Shown piece by piece: positions 1 through 11,960 of a stretch of DNA of 64,000 nucleotides. The stretch is from Colletotrichum lupini. Lineage: Eukaryota > Ascomycota > Sordariomycetes > Glomerellales > Glomerellaceae. A program made the translations under genes and the position numbers. The DNA is taken from assembly GCF_023278565.1 (NCBI RefSeq), contig NC_064678.1:5146001-5210000 (forward strand), read 5' to 3'. Below the pieces are notes generated by a model. That model was not told where the DNA came from. It searched no databases and saw nothing but the letters and a program-made list of their open reading frames with translations. Position 1 is the stretch's first letter; every line of letters begins with the position of its first letter.

Positions 1-1155
1 AGTAGTTCCAATTTCATGTCAACCAGCGAATGCATTGGTTCTTTTCTGGTGCTAGGAGTCGGTTTTGCAGATTGGACATGCATGACTTCGAGAGCGGGTG
101 CAGATAACGGTCTTATTGTTTGTTACTTCCCAACCCCCACGATCCAGATGTCTGACTGTCTGGCTGTCTGACTGTCTGACAGAGCTGGGGTTTCGCAGGC
201 GGTTAGCACGGCAGGCCTGGTTGGTTTAGGCAGTCGAATAAGAAGGACACATTGCCTCAATTTCGTCGTCCGGAATATGTCTTATGAACTCTTGAATCCA
301 ACGATATCTGGATCATGACTCACGGGCGCATTCGTCTTCCTGACAGCGTGTTCTTCCCGGAGTTGCTGGTGGGAGAGAGGGTAGGCTGCGACGAAGCTGG
401 ACTGCATCATAGAGTGATAGCTTGAGCTTCCATCAGACAGCGATCCGTGCAGGATCGAGCGGTGAAGACCAAGGTGTCGCTAAGGTGAGGGAAAACAAGA
501 TGAGATGGTGCTTTGTCCATCACTAACAATTTCGGGTCAACACTGAGCCAGCGATGGCACCCAGGCAGTGGAATCTTTGCTGGTCAGAAACACGGCGGTT
601 GCAGTAGTGGGGAGGGGGCAGTTGGTGATCTATGAGATGAGAGGTGACGGCCGCAGCAGCGAGCGGCAGGCAGTGGCAGTGAAGCATCGCAAGATGGGAT
701 GGGAGAGAGAGAGACGAGAGCGGGATGGTGTGGCAGGTGCCCCGTGACATGCATGTTCGCTGCAACTCTTAGCTGCAACTGCCTGTAGCTGTTCTCCTGC
801 TGTCGCGGAAAGGTACCTTTGATTTGCACCATAGTGTATGGTGACAGATGTATCTTACCTACGTAACCGGTGTTGCAAGCCCACCACACCTCGCGCGTCC
901 TTGCCCACGGTTTCCCGAATCGGGCAAGTAGCGTCATAACGACGACCGGTCTGGCCACCACCAATCGCTGGTAGACAACCCCCCCAGCTTTCCCATCCCA
1001 GATCCAGTTGTTCCTTCCAAGGCAATTTGGCCATCTGCAATTCTTGCCTCACCCATCTTCTTTTCTTCCCAGGCAGAAAGGAGGGAAAAGAGAACAACAA
1101 CGACCTTGCTACACTCTACAGTGATCTGTTTTTATACAGTTGTCGATTCGCAAAG
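1..1155. other. Left intergenic region, no gene recognised
   Basis: No reading frame here resembles a known family and none has convincing splice structure. The last few hundred bases are pyrimidine-rich and probably form the promoter and 5' leader of the membrane-protein gene that starts at 1156. The only repeat seen is the small 8-mer array near 150. Confidence 0.5.
149..183. repeat. Short imperfect tandem repeat of an 8-mer
   Basis: About four copies of TGTCTGAC/TGTCTGGC follow one another directly. It is a simple microsatellite-like array in non-coding DNA with no evident function. Confidence 0.7.
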
Positions 1156-2023
1156 ATGACACGAGTCTCCGTCTACAGCGCCGCCCTCGTGGCCTTTGTC
1201 GCTGGTAAGTTGCATCTTTGCCTTGCGCCCGCCCTCCCAGAACCCAAAGCAGAGGGATCCACCCAGCATCGTCATCGCTGTTTTTGTGAGCGCACCTCAC
1301 TTCGGAGGCCTGCGACGACACACAGCTACAGCAGAACGGAGGGGAGAAACGATAACAAATGCTTCCAAGAATGTGGTGGAAATATTGCGGACGATGCTGA
1401 CTTTTACGTTCTAGCGACGGCGATGATTATTGCGTCTATTACGCTCCCCCACTGGGTCACGTACACCGTGACGACCGCCGAGGGCAAGGAATACTCAAAA
1501 CACATCGGTCTCCATCGATCTTGTTCCACTGGGTTCGACGAACCTTGCCAGGTGTTTCCGACCGAGGAGCTGTGTGCAAATGGCGAACGTTATTTCTGTT
1601 CCATGTGGCGCTCTGTCGGCTTCCTTGCCTCCTTCTCGACTATTCTGCATCTGGCGTCCATCGTCACGTTCCTTGTCATTATGGGCGGCGGCAAGTACAA
1701 GCGTGAAACAGGCTGGACAGTTCTTGGCGGGCTTCTAGTGTTTGTTGCGGCCATCGAGTTCACGCTGATGGGCATCGTGGTAAGTGGCCTGCTGAATGCG
1801 CCGGGCACGAGAGCAATGCTAAATATCGTGACCTTCCTCACAGGCATATCTTTACGACAACGACGAGCAGTTCCAGGTTCCTGGCTGGGGGCTGGACTCC
1901 TCCTGGATCTTGTGTACCGTGAGCGCTTCAATTTCGATTCTGTGTGCCGCTGGATTGGCCATTTCCGCCTTTGTGCTTCCGCCAGAGGAGGGCTACGAGT
2001 TCCTCAACGACCCCATGCCGTAA
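1156..2023 (+). CDS. Claudin/Sur7-like four-helix membrane protein
   Basis: Three exons (1156-1204, 1415-1779, 1844-2023) join in frame to 197 residues. Exon 1 ends at GTAAGT after one base of a codon; the second intron also has a GTAAGT donor and a CAG acceptor. Four hydrophobic segments are visible, the first about residues 7-28, two in the centre and one near the C-terminus. A long first extracellular loop starts with PHW and contains GLHRSC followed by a second Cys, which recalls the W...C...C pattern of the claudin/PMP22/Sur7 superfamily. Family members sit in the plasma membrane; the precise role in fungi is unknown. The upstream 393-codon frame reads through both introns and is not the real product. 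Good confidence in the gene, moderate in the superfamily. Confidence 0.8.
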
Positions 2024-2589
2024 TCGGCATGTCCAATAATCCAAAACTGGGTTTAGAATCAGCTTTCGAATCGTCGCGCATACAGAAAACCGGCGTCTTC
2101 ATTTGCCTTCAAGGGGGTGCATGTGTTTTATCTCATTTTCTTCCCGTTAGCTTACATGATGAAGGAGTTTTCATACTTGAAAATTTGAAGCGGCTTGAAA
2201 TGATGTGACGAGAGTGGTGCATCTGGTATATGCGCCATATAATCTAGGTATACAACACAGAATACACGACTTTTACCTTCTACTGGACTGCAAAGTTGTG
2301 CCGAATGTCTAAAAGTGACGCAGTGAGGCGATGTTGATAAGCGCGGGCTAATGTATTCGGGACCCGCCGCATCCCCGCATCCACATACCCATCTCTCCCG
2401 CCCAATATCAAACGGTGCGCCACTGCGAAACTCAAATGAGCCCATGCGAGTTTGTCAAATCTCACAGGATACAACTGGCTTCTCTCAAGCATTTCCCGCT
2501 CAGAAACAACAGAATAGTTTCAGTCTTCTCAAATCTCTGGATCCGAGCTTGACCCCGCTTTCTTATCACCCTATACACGACTCATCACC

Positions 2590-3564
2590 ATGACCGTCCC
2601 CGCACAAGACGAGGGTCTCACCCCGGAGCAACTCGAATCTTTCCACCGCGACGGCTACCTCATCATCCCCGGCGCCCTATCCCCGGAGACGGTCTCCGGC
2701 CTCCTCGCCGAGACCCACTCCCTGCTGGACAACTTCTCCCTCGCCGACCACCCCATGACGCGCTTCTCCACCGGCGAGAAGGCGGACCACGTCGGCGACG
2801 ACTACTTTCTCTCCTCGGGCGACAAGGTCCGCTTCTTCTTCGAGGAGGATGCCTTTGACGACGAGGGCAACCTCGTGAAACCCAAAGCCCGTGCCATCAA
2901 TAAGATTGGCCACTACCTGCACGTCCTCTCCCCGCCCTTTGCCGCCATCTCTGACCCCGCGTCTTCTGCTACCGGCGGTGCTGGGAGCGGCCCCGTCCGC
3001 GGTAAGCCGGCCGCCGTGGCCCGCAGCCTCGGGTTCCGGGACCCGCGGTGCCTGCAGAGCATGATCATCTGCAAGCAACCCGAGATTGGTGGCGCCGTGC
3101 CCCCGCACCAGGACTCTACCTTTTTGTACACGGATCCGCCGTCCGCCGTGGGCTTCTGGTACGCTCTCGAGGACGCGACACTCGAGAACGGGTGTTTGAG
3201 CTTCCTCCCCGGTTCGCACCGCTGGGCGCCCGTGTCGAGCCGGCTCGTGCGCAAGGCCGGGAACGCGGGGACGGAGATGGTGGACAATGAGGGCCCGCGG
3301 TTCCCGCCTGGCGATGTGTACGGCGCCGAGAAGGCGAGCGAGGAGGAGAAGGCTGGGGAGGGCAAGTATGTGCCCGGGGAGGTCAAGGCTGGGGACTTGG
3401 TGTTGATTCACGGTAACTTGCTGCACAAGAGCGAGAAGAACTTGAGTCAGAAGGGGCGCATTATTTACACGTTCCACGTCATTGAGGGAGAGGGGAACAA
3501 GTATGACGAGAGAAACTGGCTGCAGCCGCCCAAGGCTGGGTTCACCAGGTTGTATTCTTCTTGA
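2590..3564 (+). CDS. Phytanoyl-CoA dioxygenase (PhyH) family protein
   Basis: Single exon, 324 residues, ATG after CATCACC. Family members are Fe(II)/2-oxoglutarate oxygenases that hydroxylate acyl-CoAs or other small molecules. The iron-binding triad is visible: H173 and D175 in PPHQDST and H279 in HGNLLHKSEKN. R290, eleven residues after the last His, matches the 2-oxoglutarate-binding Arg of the family. The N-terminal FHRDGYLIIPGAL is the usual PhyH opening. The length fits a stand-alone enzyme. No PTS1-type C-terminus is seen (it ends YSS), so a cytosolic location is more likely than peroxisomal. The substrate cannot be told from sequence. It converges on the WKF gene, 130 bp away. Third codon positions are strongly C/G-rich, which explains long shadow frames on the other strand. 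Confidence 0.9.
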   Translation: MTVPAQDEGLTPEQLESFHRDGYLIIPGALSPETVSGLLAETHSLLDNFSLADHPMTRFSTGEKADHVGDDYFLSSGDKVRFFFEEDAFDDEGNLVKPKARAINKIGHYLHVLSPPFAAISDPASSATGGAGSGPVRGKPAAVARSLGFRDPRCLQSMIICKQPEIGGAVPPHQDSTFLYTDPPSAVGFWYALEDATLENGCLSFLPGSHRWAPVSSRLVRKAGNAGTEMVDNEGPRFPPGDVYGAEKASEEEKAGEGKYVPGEVKAGDLVLIHGNLLHKSEKNLSQKGRIIYTFHVIEGEGNKYDERNWLQPPKAGFTRLYSS

Positions 3565-3694
3565 GTGGAGATAGAAACTCGTGGGTATTCCTTTGATGGA
3601 GACTCAGTCTGCTCCTAATGAAATCAATAGACATAACATCCTCTATATCCTGACATCGAGGTGGTGTACTGGGACAGACAATTAAATAGTGTCA

Positions 3695-4960
3695 CTATTT
3701 CTTCGACCCCGTCCGCTTCTTGGGGGCCTCCTCCTCTTCCTCGCTATCATCCTCGCTGCTGTCGTCCTCCTCTTCCGACGACGAGGAAGATTCACTCGAA
3801 GTCTCGGCTTCACGCTGGGCAGCCTGGCGCTGTACTTCACTCGCGTTGTCCGACTCGTCCTCGGAATCGCTGTCGCTGTCCGAGTCCGAAGAGTCTGAAT
3901 CAGACGATTCCTCAGAGCTCGACTCGTCAACGTTGGTACGTCTCTTGCGACGGCGGGGTGCCTTTTCTTTCGTTGTGCCATCGTTGAGCTTGACCCGCTT
4001 GTCAGCAGACTCATCCTCCTGAGACGCAGCCGCCTGGGGAGGAGGGGCAGTCTCCTCGGTATCGATGGTCATGGCATCGCTATCCTCGCTGTCAGACAGC
4101 TCCTCCAATATCGTCTCGGCACGCATGCGCTTGATGACCCTCTGGGTAATGGCGACGTCTGTAGACTTGGACACGAAGCCGGCCTCGTCGAAGCGCTTTC
4201 TCTTGGAGCCAGCGCCATTGCCGAGCTGCATGAGGCCAGCCAGTACCTTTTCGTACTCTGACTGCTTCGAATCCATGTCCGGCGTGCCTACGGGGAAGGC
4301 AGCCTTGCCCTTCTCGGCGTCCTCCTTCTTGACTTCCGCCGCCGTCTCCCGCAGCCTCGACCGGGTGAAGCCCTTGAGGTCTTGGATGTACTCGTAAAAG
4401 GTGCCAATATCGCTCGACGGGATCGCATCGGCGTGGAATACCCGCTTCATCAGGATCGTTTGGTGGTTCTTGTTAAACTTCCACGACTGGCGGGCGGACT
4501 TCCAGGTCCTGAGGTACTCAAGGGAGGGCTTGATATCGGCAGTCGGCTGCTGGGTCGCTGGCTTGGCCGGCTTGTTGCTCTTCTTCTTGTTCTTCTTGGG
4601 GTCGACGGCGGTAGTGGTCTTTTTGACGTCGTCGGCAAAGGTCACGGACTTTTGCTTCCTCAGGGTCGGAGTTGCATTGCTGTCGCCGTCGGTGCGGGTC
4701 CTTTTGAAGGGGGAGTTGGAGTTGTACGCAGGGGGAGGAGTAGGCTGATCGAGACGTTTCCTTTTGGCGGCGGCGGCGGCGGCCGGCGAGGCGTAGGCGG
4801 CGTTGACGACGGGACCGCTGGCGTCCCGGTCGTGGTGTTGTTGCCCGTTGGGCTTCGATCCCTCGGCAGGAGCAGGGCCGCCAATCTCTGCGCCGGATGC
4901 GGGCTGCTTGAGCTTGAGGCCCAATCGCTTCCAGGCCGGGACGTTTGGTGCGGAGGACAT
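3695..4960 (-). CDS. WKF-domain protein (C7orf50-like), probably nucleolar
   Basis: Single exon, 421 residues from the ATG at 4960. The frame stays open to 4978 only if a GTG is used as start, so the ATG is preferred; it is followed by SSAPNVPAWKRLGLKLK, which looks like a genuine N-terminus. The diagnostic block in the middle has WKSARQSWKFNKNHQTILM and a following helix FYEYIQDLKGF, typical of the WKF domain (Pfam DUF2373). Long Ser/Glu/Asp-rich acidic stretches and basic Lys/Arg patches flank it, including the C-terminal EEEEEAPKKRTGSKK; this composition is common in nucleolar ribosome-biogenesis proteins. Function is inferred only from that. It is divergent from the proteasome gene at 5748, with a homopolymer tract just upstream of the start. 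Confidence 0.82.
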   Translation of the reverse strand: MSSAPNVPAWKRLGLKLKQPASGAEIGGPAPAEGSKPNGQQHHDRDASGPVVNAAYASPAAAAAAKRKRLDQPTPPPAYNSNSPFKRTRTDGDSNATPTLRKQKSVTFADDVKKTTTAVDPKKNKKKSNKPAKPATQQPTADIKPSLEYLRTWKSARQSWKFNKNHQTILMKRVFHADAIPSSDIGTFYEYIQDLKGFTRSRLRETAAEVKKEDAEKGKAAFPVGTPDMDSKQSEYEKVLAGLMQLGNGAGSKRKRFDEAGFVSKSTDVAITQRVIKRMRAETILEELSDSEDSDAMTIDTEETAPPPQAAASQEDESADKRVKLNDGTTKEKAPRRRKRRTNVDESSSEESSDSDSSDSDSDSDSEDESDNASEVQRQAAQREAETSSESSSSSEEEDDSSEDDSEEEEEAPKKRTGSKK

Positions 4961-5747
4961 GACGGGCAGCGGGCACACCCTCTTTTTTTTTTTGCTCTTT
5001 GCTGTGACCGGCTTTGTCTATCGGATTTCCTCTGAAGGGAGGGGTGCTGCTGCTGCTGCTTCCTCGGGCCGCTGCTGGATCGGAATTTGCGTTTCTGCGC
5101 GTTTGGCCTGACGAGACAAGCAACAAATGCAGAATTGGGCCGCTTCGATGTTTTCCACGTGCGATTGGCTTATTCGATTGGAATGCTGTGGCCTCGTATA
5201 CCGCAGTCCTATTGGGCGCAATGGATGGTGCTTGACACTTGAAAAGAGAGTATCGGGAATGGTCCCAATACTTTTTTTTTCTCTGGCTCTGAATACTGCC
5301 CAGCCAAAATTTTGGCAGCAGAGATGCGTTGTCGTTCCCACTGGACAGGGGTGCCCCGCTGCTCCCTAGTCAATTGGTGTACGTACTGGAGAGTGCCGCT
5401 TCAGTATTGGTCTCAGCACGTGCTGTGGTAAGCAGCCGTCGGAGCAGCCTTATGTAAGCTCTACGTCGTGCGAGAGTTGTTGCCTTACAGAATGAGCCCG
5501 GGTGCAAGGCATCCACTCAGCCTTCTAGCCCAGGCCGGGAGCTTCCCGCCGCTGTCGTTGCCTCTGCTCCAGGCAAGCTCCTGCAAACGCGTCGACATCC
5601 AAGAGCTCCGCTAGAGCTCAACCCCGACTTCATTGACGACACCCACCTCGACCTTCCACCCTTCAACGACTCTTTCAAGCTACTGACGACCGACCACGAT
5701 TTTCTTCGACTTAATTTGATCAATACAACCACAGCAATACCGCCAAG

Positions 5748-6824
5748 ATGTCGGGTGCGTCCGTCCTACGATAGCTGGCCCCAACACTTGTGAAAGCCCA
5801 CCATAGCTAACATGTCTTCCCTCACTCAGGTGGCTCAGCTTACGACCGACACATTACGATCTTCTCCGAGCAGGGAAGATTGTACCAAGTCGGTATGTGC
5901 AGTCTCCTTCCCTACAAACCGATTGCCCCTCCCTGTGGTGATGCCGTCATGCGGGGCTCGAAACGACCTGGGCTGGAAATAGTCGATGGGACTAACGAAC
6001 CGATGCCGAATAGAATATGCCTTCAAGGCAATCACAGCCGCCAACATTATGTCGATAGGCGTCAGAGGCAAGGACTGCGCCGTTGTCCTGTCTCAGAAGA
6101 AGGTCCCTGTAGGTCGAGAATCAGCTGAGTTGCCCGTAGAGGGAGAGGAACTGACCCAGGTACAAGGATAAACTCATCGACCCCGCCTCCGTCTCCCATC
6201 TCTTCCAGCTTTCTCCATCTGTCGGATGCGTGATCACGGGCTCCATCGCCGATGCCCGCGCCTTCTCCCAGCGTGCCCAGGGCGAGGCAGCAGAGTTCCG
6301 CTACAAGTACGGCTATGAAATGCCCGCCGATGCCCTGGCAAAGAGGCTGGCCAACATCAGCCAGGTCTACACACAAAGAGTGAGCAGAATGCAAACTTCG
6401 AGGTGGCGGTGAGAACAGGAACTGACGAGTGGTATAGGCCTACATGCGCCCGTACGGTGTTGCGACGACGCTCATCTCTTTGGACTCTGAGTTCGGTCCT
6501 CAGCTGTTCAAGTGCGATCCCGCCGGTTACTACATTGGCTACAAGGGTACTGCCGCCGGACCCAAGCAGCAGGAGGCTCTCAACCACCTGGAGAAGAAGC
6601 TGCGCAACAAGGAGCACGCCCCTGGTGACTGGACGGAAGTTGTTGAGCTCGCTATCACGACGCTCAGCACTGTCCTGAGCATGGACTTTAAGAAGGGCGA
6701 GATCGAAATCGGCATTGTTGGAGGACCTCGTGCCGACGGCAAGGAGGGCACCGATCCCGGCTTCCGCATCCTGACCGAAGATGAGATCGACGAACGGTTA
6801 CAGGCGATTGCGGAGAAGGACTGA
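5748..6824 (+). CDS. SCL1: 20S proteasome subunit alpha type-6 (alpha-1)
   Basis: Five exons (5748-5754, 5830-5892, 6014-6108, 6167-6379, 6438-6824) join to 254 residues with all phases consistent. The first exon codes only for ATG TCG and one base, a common design in fungi. The N-terminus [26 protein letters not shown] is the proteasome alpha-subunit signature in its alpha-1/PSMA6 version (RHITIF). The product is a non-catalytic subunit of the outer heptameric ring, in nucleus and cytoplasm. The charged tail with [14 protein letters not shown] is typical. The gene shares a roughly 0.8 kb divergent promoter with the WKF gene. High confidence in family and subunit type. Confidence 0.95.
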
Positions 6825-8906
6825 GGTGGAAGAAACACATTCCGGCCGGTGGAAGCTGGGAATGGTTGGTGCGGCGGATGCTCAGTCCAAAGTGACACTG
6901 ATGCGTTGACAGGCCAGATCACGCATGAAGTTTGCGGGATATTACAGATGAGAATCAAGTTTAAAGCCCCACGAACCGAGATCCCCGCACACGATTGTAC
7001 TACTAGCGAGCCTACCAACCACTATAGATCAAGACATTTGGAAGATACTGCCATGATCAATCCAACGGCTATCGATACGAAAGCGTTCGTGCTGCAATTT
7101 GTGGCTTGGCTGAGTGCTGATCGAGTAGGCATGCTGGGAAAGTCATGGCTTGCCCGAGGCCAGCGGATACCGTGACTCACGGAGTTTGCGCCGGACATTA
7201 CCTTGACGAGGGGATATGAGACAGGAGAAAATATGAGCACTCATATGGCCCGGTCAAACTGTGGGAGCATTATCAAATAACGGGCGCCGGATACTCCCAT
7301 GAGGCTGTCAAGGTGTCGTGAAACGGTCTCATAGGGCGGCCAGTGGTATTAAGTGAGTCGACTTCTCCAAAAAAGCAAAAATTGCAGATGATTAAGGACA
7401 TTAATAATTGCAGGTTGGTCCATTGAGAGCTCCTGATTGCTCAGCGACCCGAAGTCAGAAATGCTGTGCAAATGCAAGGCCATGTTTCCTTTATTGGGGG
7501 CTGCAGAGTTCACGAGGCCGAGACATGGATGACCGTTCTCTAGGAAGATGGCGTCCCGAGTCAGAGCTGGAGATATCAGCCCCCAAAAGCTCCCGACCAG
7601 TCCTTTTCACAGCAAATGAGTGCCGGAAGGAAAACACCTCCCGAGTCTCCCAGTCAGCCTTCTGCTAGGTCGCAAAGGGGAACGGGGACGGGGGCCTAAT
7701 GCGGGTGACGGTCCTACGATACTGGTTCAGCTGGAATAAAACGTGCCAAACGTGCCAGCCGTGGGCAAACGTCACAGTTTCGACGTTTAATTGGTCATTA
7801 TCCCCGTCACGCCACGAAGCTGTGGAGCAGCACTGCATGCAAAGCTCCAGCCCATTTCCCCTTCCGGCCGCCAAGTCTAGTGTGGATGCAGCTGAAGATC
7901 CACCAGCCTTACCTTATTCCGCATCCCTGTCACCGACCTGTCCGTTCTACCGGAGAAAAGACTCGCTTTTGATGGACTCGATGGAGGCTCGTCGGTTTTT
8001 TGTGGTTTTTTTTCCTCCGTCATCCCATCTTGGGACCCTCCCCCCCCCCCCCCCCCCGGCTGCCTGCCGACGAAGACCATGTGCTCGTTCCATCCCACCG
8101 TCCCAGATCTTCCCACCCTCTTCCCGGCCCAGGTCTCACATCCCATGCAGCCTTGTCCGGCCCATGTTGAGTGGCCGCAGCCATGATCCCGCATGCTGAC
8201 CTGCCCACCTTACACACCAGACTATCGTCAATTCTGATAGCCGTCCAGGGCTGGAACGTGGTCTTACAGGCTTTCAAGACGCAAGTTGGCATCATTCCAA
8301 GGCCTCCTGGCCCTCCACGATATCCAGAAAAGTGTCTCTATCGCATCATCTTGCCGGGAACCGGGGGTATGCCACCAGCTTGGCTAGGGTCTCCGTCTAG
8401 CTTTGAGCTTGCAAAGCCATCCCAACTGCCAGTACCCCGGCGTGTATTTTCCGATTCGTCAGCTAGCCCTATCAGCGAACTGGGGGGGCCGTGGATGTTC
8501 GAACAGATGAACCAAGGGTTCATTGGACACAACCCTCTCAATGATCTCATGCATCCCTATGGAGCTCCCTCCGCTCGAAGGACCCGGGCATGGGTTCTGG
8601 TTCATGGTTCCTGACGGGAGCCAGGCTTGACCTTGATTCGGACTACGCTCCGTAAACCTTCGCGGTTGATTTCTCGTGTCCTTTGGAGGCCGTCCAGAAC
8701 ATACAAAAGGAAAACAGCGTGGCGTTCAAGTTTGATGTCGATCATCATGCTCCATCCAGTGTTTCATGGTTCTCGGAAGCAACAGCCTCTCATTCGCTAA
8801 TCTGGCACTAATCTTTCTATCTACTTTCTATTCATTCGACTTATTTCCTTCACATCAGATTTCCTTTGATTACTAATAGTACCAATCTACCCTACGTACC
8901 ATCATA
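6825..8906. other. 2.1 kb intergenic region, no gene recognised
   Basis: It holds the 3' flank of the proteasome gene and the upstream region of the 8907 gene. A 143-codon frame begins at the ATG at 8183 and ends at 8614, but it has no recognisable domain and no splice support, so it is not called. An 18-base C run lies at 8041-8058. The last 150 bases are T/C-rich, as in a promoter or leader. Confidence 0.45.
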
Positions 8907-9666
8907 ATGGACGGATGTAAGTTGCAATACGTCAAAGTCCATCCATAGGATGTGTTCCGGATGGCATTGGCTCTCGTGGTGCGCTCGCGTCTAATGTTCT
9001 TGTTAGTGAATGACTATCGAACGACGAGAGTTGCCGAAGTGCTCTCCGATTTCCGTACTTTACAATACTACATCGCAGCAGCACCCACAGACCCCAGCAA
9101 CATGGAAGACTACTACACAGAAGGCTGGGCGGCTTTGCGCCAATGCTCCCTCGATGGGCAGCACATTCTCAACTGCGCCGCCGACACCAGCGTTCCACAA
9201 GCAAGTGGCGGGACCCTTGAGCAGGAGAAGGCGGAGCTGAGGCAGTAGGAAACATCATTCTGGCCGATCCTTCGGCAGGCAAGCTGACTTTGATATTGCA
9301 GATGCCTGCTTGACGCGTTCTCCAGAAGACACGAGTGCCAAAAGATTTACCTACGACAAGCTGCTGCGCAGCGATGGGTTACCAACAGGGATGGCATTCT
9401 GCAGGGCGCTCGACCGAACTCGAGAAACCAATCGCATCTGAGAGCGTGTGATCAACAGCTAAGAGCTGTAAGTTCGGGATATACCGAGAGTGCTGAGACT
9501 GGTTGGGCGGCTTGGACTAACACGATGACTCTAGGAGCTCGCTACCGTCACCGACGAGGCGATCTACAACGAACTGCAGGCATCAGATGCCGCAATGGGC
9601 CGCTGGACGGCTGAGGACCCAAGTCAACGAGCTGTGCAGCGCTGGCTCCGCGCACGTCGACCGTGA
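8907..9666 (+). CDS. Unrecognised protein, four-exon model
   Basis: I do not recognise this product. Four exons (8907-8916, 9007-9244, 9302-9467, 9535-9666) join to 181 residues. Support is internal: three introns with GTAAGT, GTAGGA and GTAAGT donors, CTGAC or CTAAC branch sites and AG acceptors remove every stop, and the total length is a multiple of three. The first exon codes for MDG plus one base. The protein is hydrophilic and rich in Gln, Arg and Ala, with no membrane segment. It opens LNDYRTTRVAEVLSDF and ends QRAVQRWLRARRP; the middle (QKIYLRQAAAQRW) looks helical. It could be a lineage-restricted gene. If intron 2 were retained, translation would stop at 9248 after 83 residues. Moderate confidence that it is real. 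Confidence 0.5.
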
Positions 9667-10213
9667 AGGCTCTCCGTCATGGTATCCATGAGACGAAGAC
9701 TCACGAAGTTGAAACGACTGAGGATGTTCGATGACCCAAGACCAAAAAAGTAATGTTTCTTCTGACGGCATCGGGAACGACGGATCTTTGACATAAACGG
9801 CGCATGGAGGATACCATTTACGAAGCGAGCGTTTCGATCATGATTTTTCTTTCCTTTCTTTCTCTTCTTTCTTCGGCGGAATGCATTATTACTAGCTTTT
9901 CATGGGCGGGCTGGACGCGCTTGAACAGGAAGAAGGTCCAGGCAGACCCAACGACTACAGAGAAGAAGGTTATGGTGATAGGAGAGAAGAGGCGAACGGT
10001 AGAAGTTTAGATGACTGAAGCTGCCTGGCGCAGGCACGTTGTTCGCTTCTACTGTATATATTTATTACACATATTCTACATGGATCGAGAATGCCAAACA
10101 CCACATCCTGCATTATGCACCTCGAGCGAGACAGCGGTATACACAGATTTCATGCATGCACCTTGTCTCTTCTCGGAAAAAAAGCGGCCCCCAAAAACCA
10201 TAGAGATTCAGAA
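9667..10213. other. Convergent intergenic region
   Basis: About 550 bases between the ends of the unrecognised 8907 gene and the TMEM234-like gene. It should hold both 3' UTRs. No gene or repeat is recognised. Confidence 0.5.
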
Positions 10214-10851
10214 TCAATACTTCGTTTTGCTGTGCACGCATAACGCTATGCCTGAAAGAGACAACACCATGCCGACCAAGGTTTCTGCAGCACATTTAGC
10301 CATCGTGACCAATCGAAGAGGGTTTCCTCATCTTTGGAACGTCCGCACTTACCTCGACTAATGACCTTCTTCTCAACCCACCAGTCTCCAATGACAGTGA
10401 AGAGGAACGCCAAGGTGTTGACGATGGGGACCGTCAAACTCAATTCTAGCACATTCTCCGTCATTCACAAGACTCTTCTCTCTCACTATCTCTACCTCAC
10501 TCCAGAAGGAATTGCGCTTGAATGAAGGGGGGGCAAATGAAGGTACTCACCAGCTTGCCCAATGAGTAGGAAGAACCAAACACTTCCGGTCAAGTTAATC
10601 AGCAGCGGCACGGCATACCGCGGGTTCCGCAACAGGTCGATGACGCCGAAGAAGGCGCCGTACACCCGGCTCCGGAGCCAGCTGTTCTTGACGGCGTCGG
10701 TGTCGAGGACCGGGTGCGGGGGCGGATTGTGGTCCTTTGCGGCGCGGCGGATAAACGGGGTCGTGAAGCCCCACGCCAGGCCGACGAGGAGGAAGCCGGC
10801 GACATAGTTGATGGCTGCAGGCTGGGACTCGGGGGCGTCCGGTGATGTCAT
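10214..10851 (-). CDS. TMEM234-like small four-helix membrane protein
   Basis: Three exons read on the minus strand (10551-10851, 10353-10445, 10214-10284) give 154 residues with matching phases; donors are GTGAGT and GTAAGT. Four hydrophobic segments: AINYVAGFLLVGLAWGFTTPFI near the start, YAVPLLINLTGSVWFFLLI, LTVPIVNTLAFLFTVIGDWW and GMVLSLSGIALCVHS at the end. The order, the short length and blocks such as GLAWG..TPFIRR and GQAELSLTVPI fit the TMEM234 family, which is related to EamA-type transporters. Known members are predicted integral membrane proteins without an established substrate. The last exon is only 71 bases and is easily missed. Good confidence in the gene, fair in the family. 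Confidence 0.8.
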
Positions 10852-11960
10852 TCTGAAGGAGGACGGGTGGGCAGCCCGGCAGTGATGTGTGTGTTGTGTG
10901 CGTGCGGATGTGGTGTTTCGATTCTCAGCCTCGTTTCGATATTTGGAGTGAGGTGTGGTTACATCAGCTGAGGCTCTATTGAAGGTTGATTGTGAGAATT
11001 GACGGGCAGGAGGGTTTCGTTTGGTTTGGTTTGCGATGGGATGCCGACGGTCCGGAGGACGGGGAATTGGGACGGGATGGTGTGTAGTCGGATTGGGGAT
11101 GGGCAGGGGCCCGAGCGAAGCCTCAGCTCAGCCACGCGGCAGGGTGGGTACGTTCTTCCTTGACAGCCGCGCTGGGAGTGGTGATTGGACGGTAAGTCCG
11201 ATCTGACATGGGGACCGCGGCGGCACTAGCCGAGCGGCTGACCTCACCGACTTCGTTCGATGCTTTTTCTTTGGCACGGACAACACTTACGCTTCCAATG
11301 ACTTCACCTGAAAGATGCATCGTCACCGAGAATAGCCATCATCGTGAAAACGGTGAAGAGGCCTCTCACGATACTGCAGAAACAGAACCGTCTGGTTTGC
11401 TACAATGGCTAACTTTTTCCTCCAGCTATTCAATGATCTAGTCATGATCCTAGACAGCTCGGGGACTTTTGGCAACACGAACTTGAGCTTGATAGGGTTG
11501 TCCTACTCTGTATAAAAACGGCTAGAAAGCTAAAACTCTCACGCCAGACCGAATTGTCTCACTCGGAAACAGACGCGATGCATTAGTCGGAAACTGAGTA
11601 GCCCCCCGCAGCCAGCGGGTTGTGGGCGACATGGCCTGGCCTAGGACTAAGTCAGGAGAAGCACGTATCTCCATCCTCGTCTCATTCGCTGCTGGGACCA
11701 CGATGGTCCTTTACACGTATGCAAGACAATGGATCTCATCCTACGGCTGATGCGCCGGTCACACGAGCAACATCGGTAGACGACGTGGAGTATCATGACT
11801 CTTGAGATTTACTCAAATGCCGGGCAGTTAAATATCTCGTGTTGCCAAGCGGCGCATGGTCAGAAGTCGAATGATTGGTGTCAAGTCAACACCGACGAGA
11901 CCCTGATATCCCTTATGGCTGGCTGAATGCACTAGCACATCAAACTTATTGAAACGGGGG

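Noticed and set aside
2677..3477. 266-codon minus-strand frame over the PhyH gene
   Set aside because: It is the antisense shadow of a GC-rich, strongly biased coding exon; the plus-strand product has the complete iron-binding triad.
4961..4978. N-terminal extension of the WKF protein
   Set aside because: It would need a GTG start; the ATG at 4960 gives a natural N-terminus.
8183..8614. 143-codon frame upstream of the unrecognised 8907 gene
   Set aside because: No domain, no splice context and no codon bias like the neighbours; it may be chance.
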